This document shows positions 11,092 through 22,595 of a DNA stretch of 64,000 nt, piece after piece. Where the stretch lies: the NCBI GenBank assembly GCA_019096155.1, contig JAHCVI010000003.1, positions 2,666,001 to 2,730,000 on the forward strand. The letters are read 5' to 3'. How positions within the stretch are numbered: the first letter of the stretch is position 1; every line of letters starts with the position of its first letter. Below the pieces are notes generated by a model, which saw only the letters and a program-made list of their open reading frames with translations, did no database searches and was not told the DNA's origin. This DNA is from Staphylotrichum longicolle. Taxonomy: Eukaryota > Ascomycota > Sordariomycetes > Sordariales > Chaetomiaceae. Both the position numbers and the translations under genes were made by a program.

Positions 11092-11188
11092 TGACGGAAG
11101 TGGGGTTCGAACCCACGCTCTCTCTCGAGAAGAGGAGATTCAAGAAAATACTTAAATCCTCCGCCTTAGACCACTCGGCCATTCCGCC
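11092..11188 (-). tRNA. tRNA-Leu, anticodon UAA, with a short intron
   Basis: On the minus strand the acceptor arms GGCGGAA and TTCCGTC pair over seven bases (one G-U), with an A discriminator. A D-arm GCC...GGC follows, then an anticodon stem GAGGA/TCCTC with loop TTTAAG and anticodon TAA (11152-11154). A 13-nt intron sits after position 37 (about 11138-11150). A long variable arm rich in CTCGAGAG follows, as in class II tRNAs, and a T-arm GTGGG-TTCGAAC-CCCAC. The long variable arm and the anticodon give leucine (UUA codons). No CCA is encoded, as expected for a nuclear gene. The intron ends may be off by one or two bases. Confidence 0.9.
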
Positions 11189-12230
11189 CTTATCTTAGAG
11201 AGTTCGAAACCGGGATCCTATCAGAAGCAGCTGGGGCACGGTGTGAGTGTCATGCGGCCGTCCGCCCGAATCCCGGCGTGGCACAGCGCCGGGCAGCAGG
11301 ATGGTGGTGGATACCGTACTGACGCACCTAACGCATGTTGAGGCTCGCAATCCCAAAAATGTTTAAAGTTGACAGCACCCGCTGCCCACCGAGCCACCAA
11401 AACCGCGCGGTTTGGCTGCAGTCAGGGACCACCGGACCACAGCAGCACGCAGAAACGGGTCGTTTGCATGTGAAATCCCCTTTCTGGAAGCAACCCCCAG
11501 GCACGCCAGGGTCTCCATCCGCTGACCCGCAACCACACAAGCGACGTCAGTTGTGGCGTGTGAGCAGGCCCAGCAGTGCACTCCGCAGCAGGGGATGGCC
11601 TGGTGGCCACTCTGGGCCAATCCGCTGGACGCCATGGGGAAAGGGGGGCAAGGGCGGGCACGGCACCGGAATTGGCGCGGCTGACTCGTTACCCCACGGC
11701 CCACGGCAACCTGCTGGAGCCCGCCAAACCCGCGGCGATTGCCAGAAAGGCTAATGACGGCAATTAGCCTCGGCTCGACGGGGATCGCTCGGGCCAACGC
11801 TCCTGCCACACGGCATCCAGGAATCTTACTGTGAGGCCCAGGACACACAAAAAAGTCTCCAGCAGGTCCACGGGAGCTCCAGTTTTCCACAAGTGGGCAG
11901 CACACACAGCCGATGCCGATGCGACGAACCCCCAATCCCAATCCCTGAAAGTTGTGCCTAGGCTCTCGCGGAGAAGGCGCGCCGCAACGAAGGACCGCCC
12001 CTGCACTGCCAATCGTCCCGCGGCTGTCGCTGGCCCGACCCCACGCCGTCCTGCTCGCATCCCCAGTAAATTCCAAGGGTGCCGCCCCCCGTTGACCTGT
12101 GAACCCGAGCCATCGCCGCGTGTGCCTGTGTCGTGTGTGTCTGCTTGCTCTTGTTCTTTTTCTTTTTCTCTTTCTTGCTTCCCTCCCCAGCGCGTTGTCT
12201 CGTTCCCAGCTCCACCAGACGAATCTTGGG
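11189..12230. other. Spacer upstream of carnitine acetyltransferase
   Basis: About 1 kb between the tRNA and CAT2. The part nearest CAT2 (about 12120-12200) is a T/C-rich leader with many CTTT words, typical of fungal core promoters. No gene is supported. A long antisense open frame that crosses this area is judged a compositional artefact. Confidence 0.4.
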
Positions 12231-14309
12231 ATGTTGGCCAGAATCGCAAGGACAGAGGCTCGGTCTCCTGCTCTTAGAAACCTCCTCACCAAGCCCACCA
12301 CGACGCCCTTGGTCAGTGTTTTTGCCTGTGCTCTCTCTCTCTCTCGGTCCATGTCCGGACACAAGCTAACATTGGCGCGCGTCTGCAGAGAATCACAGCA
12401 GCCATGGCTCCCGCAAGCAGGCGCAACAACAGCTCCCTCCCGGCGGGCTACGTCGAGGACAAGTCCAAGGGCCCCATGCTCCGCTTCCAGGAGTCGCTCC
12501 CCAAGCTGCCCGTCCCGACCCTGGAGGAGACCGCCGCCCGCTATCTCAAGTCGCTGCGCCCGCTGCTCACCCCGTCCGAGCTCGAGGCCAGCACAAAGGC
12601 TGTGCAGGAGTTCATCGCCCCCAATGGGCCCGGCCGGAAGCTGCAGGACAAGCTGGTTGCCCGCCGCGAGGACCCCAAGACCAAGAACTGGATGTACGAG
12701 TGGTGGAACGACGCGGCCTACCTGAGCTACCGCGACCCCGTCGTGCCCTACGTCAGCTACTTCTACTCGCACCGGGACGACCGGAGGCGGCGGGACCCCG
12801 CCAAGCGCGCCGCCGCCATCACGAGCGCCGCCCTCGAGTTCAAGAAGCAGGTCGACAGCGGCACCCTCGAGCCCGAGTACATGAAGAAGCTGCCCATCTG
12901 CATGGACAGCTACCAGTACATGTTCAACTGCAGCCGTGTGCCCGCCAAGCCCGCGGACCACCCGGTCAAGTACGACCACACCCAGAACAAGCACATCCTG
13001 GTCGTCCGCAAGAACCAGTTCTTCAAGGTCGCCCACGAGGTCGGCGGCAAGCAGCTCAACACCTCGGAGCTCGAGCAGGCCTTCCGCCGTGTGTACGAGC
13101 TGGCCGGTGAGCGCGTCCCGGCCGTCGGCGCCCTGACCTCGGAGAACCGCGATGTGTGGACCGACGCCCGCGCCGTGCTGCTCGCTGCCGATCCCTCCAA
13201 CGCCAAGGCCCTCGAGGCCGTCGAGTCGGCCTCCTTCGTCGTCTGCCTGGACGAGGCCAAGCCCGTCACCCTTGAGGAGCGCGCCCACGCCTACTGGCAC
13301 GGCGACGGCCAGAACCGGTGGTACGACAAGCCCGTGCAGTTCATCGTCAACGACAACGGCACATCGGGCTTCATGGGCGAGCACAGCATGATGGACGGCA
13401 CCCCGACGCACCGCCTCAACGACTACGTCAACGACCTCATCTTCAACAACAAGCTCGACTTCTCGGACCCGAGCGTGCGCTCCAACCTCCCCGAGCCCCA
13501 GCCCGTCAAGTTTGTCGTCACCAAGGAGGTGCAGGCCGAGATCGACCGCGCCGTGCGCGACTTTAGCGACGTCATCGGCCAGCACCAGCTCGCCGTGCAG
13601 GCGTACCAGGGCTACGGCAAGGGCCTCATCAAGAAGTTCAAGTGCTCGCCCGACGCCTACGTGCAGATGATCATCCAGCTCGCCTACTTTAAGATGTACG
13701 GCAAGAACCGCCCGACGTACGAGTCGGCCGCCACGCGCCGCTTCCAGCAGGGGCGCACCGAGACGTGCCGCACCGTGTCCGAGGACAGCGTGGCGTGGTG
13801 CCGCTCCATGGCCGACGAGTCGGTCGACGGCGCCGCCCGCGTGGCCCTCTTCCGCAAGGCCGTCGACGCCCACATCGAGTACATCAACGCCGCCTCGGAC
13901 GGCAAGGGCGTCGACCGCCACCTTTTTGGCCTCAAGCGCCTGCTCGAGCCCGGCCAGGACGTCCCCGCCCTCTACCAGGACCCGGCCTACGCCTACTCGT
14001 GCTCGTGGTACCTGTCCACCAGCCAGCTGAGCTCCGAGTACTTCAACGGCTACGGCTGGAGCCAGGTCATTGACCAGGGCTTTGGCATTGCGTACATGAT
14101 CAACGAGAACAGGTACGTTTTCCCACCCTCTTTTTTTCCCCCCATCATTTCGTTCCTTACTAATCATGTGCGTGTTCTCCAGCATCAACTTCAACATCGT
14201 CTCCAAGGGCCTCGGCAGCGACAAGATGAGCTTCTACCTCAACGAGGCCGCCGGCGACATGCGCGACATGCTGATGCCCACGCTCGAGGCGCCCAAGGCC
14301 AAGATCTAA
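12231..14309 (+). CDS. cat2: Carnitine O-acetyltransferase, mitochondrial/peroxisomal
   Basis: Exons 12231-12311, 12389-14112 and 14183-14309 give 643 residues; introns are 77 and 70 bp with good signals. The enzyme moves acetyl groups between CoA and carnitine so that acetyl units can cross organelle membranes, and is needed for growth on acetate and fatty acids. The catalytic histidine is in GEHSMMDGTPTHRL (about residue 359), and the carnitine/CoA-site segment STSQLSSEYFNGYGWSQV is present. Exon 1 encodes an Arg-rich, acid-poor leader (MLARIARTEARSPALRNLL) fit for mitochondria. A second ATG at 12404, 15 bp into exon 2, starts a form without the leader. The protein ends in AKI, a permitted variant of the peroxisomal PTS1 signal. 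Dual targeting from one gene is known for yeast and Aspergillus orthologues. Confidence 0.93.
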
Positions 14310-14908
14310 AAACACATCTCCTATCGCTCCGAACCTTGTGTGTGCGTGTGTTCTAGAAAGACTTTTTTGCTTTTGGATAGGAAAACGGGAGGTAGGGAGG
14401 GGAGGGAAAGGTTCAACAAACCGCGCGCGCGTCTCATCATAGACATTTTATTAGCGGCATGTGTTAGCGCCAGGGTGTGGTGTCTGCTGGCTTATTTTTG
14501 TGGTGTTTCTTGTCTTTGTTCTTGGTGTGTCTGGAAGCATGTAAGCATTGTTTGGCGGAGCTAGCCTACCTACTACTGTACAATCTCTTCAAAACGGAGA
14601 ATCCCTTGCCAAGTGTGGTGTGATGCCTGTCACAGTCTGCCCAAGTGCTGGACGCTATTTTCCTGCCTGCCTGCGTTGGTGACGATGGGAACTTATTAAG
14701 GTTGTGCCACGCGGAATGCTTCTTACAAGATACTCCTCTACAACTAGTCTCAGTGCCGATGCCGTCTCCCAACACCTCGCGACAACACACAATGCAGATA
14801 CCTAGATGGACAATCCAGACACTCTACCGACTTGTCTCTTCTCTCACCCAACACTTCTCTCTCTCCTCTATTCTACAACCACGCGCACTTTAAAATCCAA
14901 ACATCCAA
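14310..14908. other. Convergent 3' spacer, CAT2 / CAP
   Basis: About 600 bp between two converging genes. It contains the two 3' untranslated regions (T-rich words near 14340-14380 on the plus strand) and no supported gene. Confidence 0.4.
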
Positions 14909-16780
14909 CTAACCAGAATGCGAAACAATCTCATTCACCACCTCCCCCTTCTCCTCCTCGTACCACGAGCAGATCTGGCTCGGCAGCGGAATCTCCTTGT
15001 AGTCCTCCTCCCCGTCCTCGCCGCCCGCCCCGGGCGCGATGACGTTCAGGTTGATGCTGGCCGACTTGCTCGAGTAGACGCGGGTGGCGGCGCTCTCCTT
15101 GCTGAGGTAGATCTGGGCGCCGTCGACCTGGTCGAGCAGCACGGTGGGGATGGTCTCGAGGACCTGGAGGGCAAAGTTTTGGGATTTCACGACGTCGACG
15201 GTGGAGACGAGCGACTGCACGACGAGCGAGAGGCGGTTGGTGTTCTCGACGGTCACGGCGTTGGCCTTGCCCTTGAGGATGATGGTCGTGTTGTTGCACT
15301 TGGAGATGAGGACCGAGTGGGAGAGGGAGACGTCGAGCTCGATCGGCGCGGGCTCCTTGTCGAAGTTTTCCTGCGATGGGGGGAACGTGTTAAATACCAT
15401 CATTTTGATTGAGAAAGGATAAAAAAGGAGGGGGGGGAAGGCGTACGATCGTCCACTTGTTGCCCTCGAGCTCCTTCTTGGGCGGCTTCTTGACCCGCAT
15501 GCTCTCGGGCTTGGGCTTCTTGCCCGGCGCAGGGCTCTTGCCGCGCACCGCGGAGCTGCTGTCAGACACAGTCGACCCAGCCCGCAGGGAGGGGTTCTTG
15601 TGCGTCATCTCGGACTTGTCCACCTTCCTGAGGCCCTTGGTGACGGACTCGCCCTTGTTGAGCTCCGAGAAGACGGCGCCGAACCCCCCAGCCGGCGCGG
15701 GAGCCGGTGCCTTTTCCTCGTTGATCCTCAAGACAGGCGGGGGGCCGGGCGGCGGCGGTGGAGGGGGAGGCGGCGGCCCGCCGGCTGCGGGCGCAGGGGC
15801 TGCTGGGGCAGACGGGCCAGCGGCCACCAGCTTGGCGGCCTCGGCGGCTGACACTCCCTTGGGGTTCCATGGAATGCCGTTCGGGAAGTAGTTCTTGACG
15901 TATTCGGTGAGGTCGCGGAACACCTGGAAGTAGGCCTTGACCCATTCGACCTGCTGCTCGTCCCTGTTTTTAATGGTTAGAACTGTCCGTCCGGCCTCCC
16001 TGTGAGGGAAGTGCTCACTTGTTCTTGTTGGCCGTCAAAATCTTGTTCCCCCAGAACTGGGCTGACGCAAAGCTCTCCTCGACGTGCTTGAACGGCTTTG
16101 TGTCGATGGTCACCCAGGCCAGGGCCATCATGCTCTCTGACACGGTGCAGAGGTTGTTGTACAGCGGGTCGCCTCGGTTCGAGTCCTTGATGTTCCCGAC
16201 AGTCGACATGAGGGTGCCGATGGGCTTGACGAGATCCTGGAAGACAGACATATCGGAGCCCTTCAGATCGGGCTTCTTCGCCTTGGTGGTGATGAGCAGG
16301 AACTTGCGCTGCTCCTTGAACGCCTCGACGACCTTAGCGGCCTGCTCGGCGACAAGTCCTCCGACAGCATTGCTGATCTTGACCCAGTTCTGGAGGGACT
16401 GGTTGATGAGATTGTCAAACTCCTCGATCGACTCGGGTACGGGCTCGGGGGCCGGAGCAGGGGCAGGCGGGGGAGGCCCGATGGCAGTCTGGGGAGGCGC
16501 GGGAGATGCGGGCGCAGCGGGGGGCAACGCCGGGGCGGATTTGGAAGCGGCTGCGGTTTGTTGGATACCCGGGGCGGACTGGGGAAGTTCGAATGCCGTC
16601 TGGGCAATATCTTCCAGGCGAGACGTGGCAGCCTCGAGTCTGATGCGTCGGGTCAGCTTCAGGCGATGCTGTGCTGTTTGCGCCACGAGACACAGAACGG
16701 TCGAGACGGCTGAAGACAGTCGGCCGGGTTACGCACCTCTTAATCAGAGTTGTCAGGTTGTGCATGGAATTGGCGGCCAT
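14909..16780 (-). CDS. srv2: Adenylyl cyclase-associated protein (CAP/Srv2)
   Basis: Four exons: 16737-16780, 16019-16639, 15447-15963 and 14909-15370, giving 547 residues, the usual CAP length. The N-terminus carries the RLE-repeat segment RLEAATSRLEDIA, which in yeast binds adenylyl cyclase, then a Pro/Ala linker and the helical CAP domain. Next come a polyproline stretch of about ten Pro (SH3/profilin ligand), a WH2-like actin-binding segment (VFSELNKGESVTKGLRKV then THKNPSLRAG) and the C-terminal beta-helix (CARP) domain from NKWTIENFDKEPAPIELDVS onward. By family knowledge CAP recycles cofilin-bound ADP-actin in the cytosol and links Ras/cAMP signalling to actin. All introns (97, 55 and 76 bp) are canonical and phases agree. 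Confidence 0.93.
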
Positions 16781-17746
16781 GTTGGGCGAGCGAAGTTAAC
16801 AGTCGGGCGCAACGAGCGAGATGCAGTTTGAGGTCGGGGTCACGTCGGTCCTGCGAGGGTGTGCGTGCAATGGGGAGAATACGGGCGCCAGGGAGGTCGA
16901 GCCTTTGTGCGCAGTGATGAAAGTATGCCTATAAATGCGCCGTAGATGGCTGCTCGTGGTGCCGTCGTCGTCGCCGTGGGAGAATCAGGCGGCAGCGCAA
17001 GAGGTGGAAACGCGAACGCAATCGTGCCAAAAGAGGACATCGACAGTTGACAGTTGCCCTTCGACTTGAGACACCACCCCTGACGCTCAACAACAGCTCC
17101 CCCAAGCTCCCGGCAAGGGGGGTTTGGTGGGGCACACAGGGCACCCATCCAATCATGGCCGTTGCCGAGTCTGGCCTTCGGTCAGGCTGCAATCGATTGA
17201 CATTCCCACTCACAGGCAGCTTTTCCGCGATTTCCTGCTTGCGAGTCTTGCCATGGCATGATCTCATCGTTCTATGGGTTGATGGTTTTATGGACCTCGA
17301 AATGCCCGTTCAGTCGGGGTTGCAACAATGCTCTAAAATTATGGGAGATCTCTTGGCTTTTGAGCTAGGCTATCAAAAGCACTGAGACGGGAGGGGATAA
17401 GTCCAAAAAGCAATCGACACTTCACTCGGCCACGCTTCCTTTTTCTGCAAGCCAATGTTGCACATCCCATACGCACACACCTGTGGCATGTTCCTGCTGC
17501 TAGAGGCTGCACATCTTATGCAAAGCTCCCAATCGAGCGAGCGCCCAAACCTGAGCCAGTGACGATCCAGCCTCAACTTGCTGTTTCAGCTAGGCTTGGA
17601 CAGTGAACAACGACGTCGTCCCTCGTTTTCTCCTCTCTTTTTCCCCCCTCAACTCTTTTGGCTTTTCCCTTTTATTAGCAGCCGTTCGTTCCAGCGGTGA
17701 CGCTCACTTTCGCCCCCACGACGATCCCTCGCAAACGCGCTCCTTC
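16781..17746. promoter_or_regulatory. Divergent promoter region, CAP / MAK32-like gene
   Basis: A 966-bp spacer between divergent genes. A CT-rich leader (about 17615-17680) precedes the MAK32-like start. No conserved coding sequence was found. Confidence 0.4.
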
Positions 17747-19282
17747 ATGACCGTCTGCCGCGCCAAGGACGGTCCCGCTGTCGGGGTGGTCCTGCAACGT
17801 GACCCTAACACGGACACGGACCCGGAGATGGGCCCGGAGATGGGCCTGAACAGGGGCCTCAAAGACCGGACTCGGCCCGGAACGGAGCCGGACCACGTCG
17901 GCGAGGAGATAGCGAAAGAGATCTCCGAAGACCAGGAGATTGATTTCGTGACCCTGGGCATGTTCATTATTGGTGTGTTTTCTCTTTCTCATCACTTATT
18001 GAGCACGAGCACACACCACACTACACCACACAGCCTGGACAATGCTGACACCGATCTAGACGAAATCGAATTCCTTCCCCCGAAACCCCCAGTTCACAAC
18101 ATCCTCGGCGGTGCTGGCTCGTACTCGGCCCTCGGCGCCCGCCTCTTCTCCCCTCCCCCATCCTCCAAGACAGTCGGCTGGATCGTCGATCAAGGCTCCG
18201 ACTTCCCCCCCTCCGTCACCGCCCAGATCAACACCTGGCAGACATCCGCCCTCTTCCGCCACGACCCCTCCCGCCTCACCACCCGCGGCTGGAACGGCTA
18301 CACCTCCCCCTCCGCCTCCGACCACCGCGCCTTCCGCTACACCACCCCGAAACGCCGCCTCGTCGCCGAGGACCTCACCCCGCCCCTCCTCCGCGCCAAG
18401 GCCATCCACCTCATCTGCTCCCCGACCCGCTGCCAGTCGCTCGTCGCCGACCTCCTGGCCCGGCGCAAGGCCGCCTACTTCGCCTCCCCTCCCGCCAGCG
18501 ACCCGACGGGCGAGGGCTACGCCCGCCCGCTGCTCATCTGGGAGCCCGTGCCGGACCTGTGCGTGCCGACCGAGCTGCTCAACTGCACCAACACGCTGCC
18601 GCTGGTCGACGTGTGCTCGCCCAACCACGCCGAGCTGGCCGGGTTCATGGGCGGCGACGGGCTGGACCCGGACACGGGCGCCGTGAGCGCCGCCGCCGTC
18701 GAGCGCAGCTGCGAGCAGCTGCTCGCGAGCATGCCGCTGCAGAGCTACACGCTCGTCGTGCGCGCCGGGGAGAAGGGGTGCTTCGTGGCGCGGAACGGCG
18801 GGCGGAAGAAGAAGGTCGTCTTCGCGGGAGGAGGCGGCGGCGGTGGGGCGGACGGAGGCGGCGAGGGAGGGAAGCCAATGAGGAAGAAGAAGAAGGAGTA
18901 CGTCAGGGGCGGGCTGCGGCCGGATACGGACATGGAGGCGCTGTTTGCGGGGCTGTTGCAGGACGAGGAGGGTTGCGTCGCGCGCGAGGAGATCGAGATC
19001 GACCCGGGCATCGAGAAGTGGGTGCCGGCGTACTATAAGAGCGGCGAGGGGGACAAGGTGGTGGATCCGACGGGCGGCGGAAACACGTTCCTCGGGGCCC
19101 TGGCGGTGGCGCTCGCGAGGGGCAAGTCGATCGAGGAGGCGTGCGCGTGGGGACATGTGGCGGCCAGTTTTGCTATCGAACAGGTTGGATTTCCCGTGTT
19201 GAGCGTGGATGAGGAAGGGAGGGAGACGTGGAATGGGGTGAGGGTGGAGGAGAGGTTGAGGGAGTTTCAAGAGCGCATCTAG
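17747..19282 (+). CDS. mak32: MAK32-like pfkB-family (ribokinase-fold) protein
   Basis: Exons 17747-17972 and 18060-19282 give 482 residues. The join restores FVTLGMFIIDEIEF, the start of the pfkB fold in MAK32 proteins, and NILGGAGSYSALGARLF is the N-terminal sugar-kinase signature. Near the C-terminus DPTGGGNTFLGAL replaces the usual DTxGAGD signature, so the catalytic-base aspartate is an asparagine. In yeast, MAK32 is needed for stability of the L-A double-stranded RNA virus; the substrate is unknown. A Gly-rich insert (about 18825-18870) interrupts the fold. The intron is 87 bp, divisible by three and free of stops, so a retained form would also be translatable. The ATG at 17747 is chosen because upstream in-frame sequence has no ATG. 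Confidence 0.82.
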   Translation: MTVCRAKDGPAVGVVLQRDPNTDTDPEMGPEMGLNRGLKDRTRPGTEPDHVGEEIAKEISEDQEIDFVTLGMFIIGVFSLSHHLLSTSTHHTTPHSLDNADTDLDEIEFLPPKPPVHNILGGAGSYSALGARLFSPPPSSKTVGWIVDQGSDFPPSVTAQINTWQTSALFRHDPSRLTTRGWNGYTSPSASDHRAFRYTTPKRRLVAEDLTPPLLRAKAIHLICSPTRCQSLVADLLARRKAAYFASPPASDPTGEGYARPLLIWEPVPDLCVPTELLNCTNTLPLVDVCSPNHAELAGFMGGDGLDPDTGAVSAAAVERSCEQLLASMPLQSYTLVVRAGEKGCFVARNGGRKKKVVFAGGGGGGGADGGGEGGKPMRKKKKEYVRGGLRPDTDMEALFAGLLQDEEGCVAREEIEIDPGIEKWVPAYYKSGEGDKVVDPTGGGNTFLGALAVALARGKSIEEACAWGHVAASFAIEQVGFPVLSVDEEGRETWNGVRVEERLREFQERI

Positions 19283-19665
19283 GGCGGGATTTGAGAGGAA
19301 GAGAGTAATGGAAGAGACAGGTATAGAAGGCTGATGGACGATAGACCGAGTACCACTTTAATAGACACCATGAACCATATCACTCACACTGCCGACTGCA
19401 AACACATTGTGTCCTCGTCAAAAGATTCCTGGAGTGGTCAACTGCCCGACCGCAAATCATCAAATCACAAGATAAGTAGCAACACTGCCCCCTGGATACC
19501 GTCTACATCCCTTCCTACCCATCTGATACCAATAATAACGCCCAATCCGCGACCGCCCTTCCATGACCATCATGATCAAAGATGCAAACAAGCAATAAAC
19601 TCCCATCAGATTTTCCCATCCCCGATCCAAGCCTCACACCCCCATCATCACCTGACTGCTCCACC
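19283..19665. other. Convergent 3' spacer, MAK32-like / MCM3
   Basis: A 383-bp AT-richer stretch between converging genes that presumably holds both 3' untranslated regions. Nothing else is seen. Confidence 0.4.
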
Positions 19666-22595
19666 TCAAATCTTATAAACCAACTCCCCATCGGTATACC
19701 TACGCCAAAAGTCAGCATCGTCAAACTCAAGCAGTCCAAAAAGTCAAGGCCGGTTGGTGGTGGGTACTCACATGATCTGATTCCGCGCGTCCATCTCCTT
19801 GAGCGCCTTGACCGCCTCCTCCCTTGCAAACGCGTTCTTCGCCCCGCCGCCGACCTTGCGATTCACGGCCTCGATCAGCTCGGCGACGCCGGCGGAATCG
19901 TCCTCGAACAGCGGCGTGTTGAGCAGCGAGCCCAGCGCGCGGCGGAACACTTCGAGGCGCTGCTCGCTGATGGGGGTGTCTTCTTCTTCTTCATCGTCTT
20001 CCTCTTCGTCGTCCTCATCTTTAGTGTTGGAGACGGAGAGGTTGGCGGTGCCCGACGCGAGGGTTTCGTCGTCATCGCGCTGGGACTGGGACTGGGTGCG
20101 GAGTTGGGAGGGCGGGATGGAGGAGGCGAAGGACGGTTGCGAGGAGGAAGAGGGTGCCGTAGAGCGGGTGGTGCGGGTGGTGCGGCGCGGGTGGCGTTGT
20201 AGATGTCCTCTTCTTCTTCGTCGTCGTCGTCGTCGGCAGGCGTGGCCTCGTCGGGCGTCGTTGCGCCGTCGCCCTCGGGCGAGCTGCCCTGCCTGCGGGC
20301 CGGGCGGCGGCGGGCGTTGTTGTTGGCGCGCTGGGACGCGCGGGTGGAGCGGGCGGCGCTGGCGCGCGGGTGGAGGCGCTTGTCGTGCCTTTGGCTTCAT
20401 CGCCGTCCGAGTCGTCCGAGTCGTCCGAGTTGCTGGCGTCGCCTTCGTCCTCGAGGGGCCGAGTCTTGCGCCGCTTCTTGCGGACTCGTCCTCAACAACT
20501 TCCTTGAAGAGCGCGAAGCGGAGGATGGCCTCGGCGGCGGCGGCATCGCGGTCCTCGACACGATTGGAAAGGCGGGACTTGGCGTGGGCGGTGGCGAGAC
20601 GGATGAGTGTCTCGAGCGTACGCACCGTCATGGGGCTGGTCTTGCGCTGGTTGCTCTCCATGTCGTCGTTGCGAAGGCCGACGTAGATGTCGGCGATGCG
20701 GTCGGCCGCTTCCTGCGTGAGCACGGGCTTGATGCGCGTCTTGGCGTACTGGATGTACTTCTTCATGAAAGGGATGCTGAGCACCTCGGGCTTCTTGTTG
20801 GCGCCCCGGCCCGTGCCCTTGACGCCCGCGTGGAGCATCGCGTCGTACTTTTCATACACGTCGGTTGGGCGCTGCGACTCGGCCTGGTTGTTGAGAGCCA
20901 CGTTGAGCGCCTGGCCTGCGTTCTCACGCACCGGCGCGCCCTCTTCCGTACCGGCCTGCCGGTAGCGGTGCATGCGCAGCACGTGCTCCGAGACCTGCCG
21001 GTCCCTGGTGTCTTCGATGTCATCGGTCACGACGAACAGCAGATCGAAACGGGACAACAGGGAGTCGGGGAGGGCGATGTTCTTGTGCGGATCCTTGTGG
21101 GTGTCGTACTGGCCAAAGATGGGGTTGGCTGCGGCGATGACACTGCAACGCGCGTTCAGAGAGGTGTGGATGCCTGCCTTGGCAATGGTGACGGTTTGCT
21201 GTTCCATGACTTCGTGGATGGCCACTCGGTCGATATCCGACATCTTGTCGAACTCATCGATACATACGACGCCGCGATCCGCCATGACCATGGCACCGGC
21301 CTCCAGGCGCCTCTCGCCCGTCTCCTTGTCCGAAGTAACAGCAGCGGTCAGACCGACACCCGAAGAGCCACGGCCAGTCGTGGCAATCGCCAGGGGAGCA
21401 GTGTTGAGCACGAAGCGAAGGAGCTGAGACTTGGCTGTGGACGGATCGCCAACCATGAGGATGTTGATGTCGCCCCTGAGATGTGTGCCGTTCTCCAAGT
21501 TCTTCTCCATGCCTCCCAAAAGCATCAGAAGAATCGCCTTCTTGATGTAGTCGTGGCCGTAGATACTGGGCGCCGCGGACTGCGACAGCAGATCAAACAG
21601 CTTCGGCTTCTTGGCGATCTTGTTGATGTTGCGAATGTCGGTGTCGGTGATGGTGGCAGTGGCGACGCCGCCGCCCGACTTTGTGGAGAGGAGCACGACG
21701 TTGTTTGCCAGGAGCACCGTCTTGAACAGAGCGCTGTTGTGGTTCGTGTTCCGGTTGCCCAGCGTCCTAAAGATGCCGACCAGCTGGACGCGGTCGCCCG
21801 GCTTGACCTTGTCGACAAGGTCGTCATCGAGGATCACGTCGACGCCCCGGGGAAGCTGGCCTGCAGGCGCCCGCTCGGGCATCTCCTGAATCGAGATGGT
21901 CTGGTGGTCCCGGTACGTGCACAGACCGTACTCGGTCATCAAGGGGTTGCCCTCTTGGTCTTCGCTGGGGTACACGCTCGTCGTGGTCATGCCCTTGGTC
22001 ATGGTCTGGTCGCGATACTCCTTGAAGTGCCACTTCTGGGTGGCCTCAGCATAGTGTACGCTCTTGACAATCTTGGGGCGGATCAGGGAGCAGCGTGTGA
22101 CGATGCCCTCGATCGAGACCATGCTGTTGAGATGCTGGGACGACAGCGTCCGCGGGTTGCAGGCATTGGCGCCGAAGCTGCCGGCCCAGGCGCAGTAGTA
22201 CAGGACGTCGGCGTCGGTCTGGTCTGGCCTCGCCTGGGGAATCGTCTTGACAATCTCCTTGAGAGCGTGATTGAAGGCGACGGTGAAGTCGAAGGGATCG
22301 CTGAGCAGGCCCTCGGCCATCTCGGGGTTGTGGTCGCGGACATGATCGATGTTAACGACAAGCCTGCGTTGGTTCTTTTGCAGCATCAAGATGATGTCTG
22401 ATCTGTAACTCCGCGCATGTTGGTCATCTGGGCGGGGGATGAGGTTAGGTTAGCTCTGTGGTCTCTGTCCACAAACACAAGAGAGCAAGACAAGACGACA
22501 AAAAAGAAAACAATCGTACGGGGATCGAGAAACTCCAACGCCTGGCGCACGCGATCGCGCGTGGCCTCGTCTCTCTGAAGCATCAACGTGTCCAT
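19666..22595 (-). CDS. mcm3: DNA replication licensing factor MCM3
   Basis: Exons 22520-22595, 19772-22427 and 19666-19699 give about 921 residues. The last exon adds only the C-terminal tail (YTDGELVYKI). MCM3 is one of six subunits of the replicative MCM2-7 helicase, loaded at origins in G1. The AAA+ core is complete: Walker A GDPSTAKSQLL, the segment TTGRGSSGVGLTAAV, Walker B VCIDEFDKMSDIDRVAIHE, sensor AANPIFGQYD and arginine finger LLSRFDLLF. The N-terminus (SYRSDIILMLQKNQRRLVVN) and the C-terminal winged-helix-like region (ISEQRLEVFRRALGSLL) are also present. Between them the acidic/basic linker (about 20180-20490) is read in a wrong frame because of three single-base slips that cancel out. 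The true linker probably has a KKRRK nuclear-localisation cluster and Asp/Glu runs. Confidence 0.93.
20180..20490 (-). other. Three compensating single-base frame slips in the MCM3 linker
   Basis: Reading on the minus strand, the expected MCM3 linker jumps frame three times: near 20480-20488 (into KKRRKTRPLEDEGDASNS), near 20385-20395 (into a Lys/Arg/Ser then acidic stretch ending EEEEDIYNAT) and near 20180-20190 (back to the original frame). Each jump equals one missing base, so the three sum to one codon and the gene frame is kept. No intron signals fit. Confidence 0.65.

Noticed and set aside
11363..14224. 953-codon open frame on the minus strand across the CAT2 gene
   Set aside because: It is antisense to a clear carnitine acetyltransferase, rich in Val/Gly/Leu/His from GC-biased codons, and shows no family motif. 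It is a compositional shadow.
20203..22401. 732-codon plus-strand open frame opposite MCM3
   Set aside because: It mirrors the GC-rich third positions of MCM3. No motif or start context supports it.
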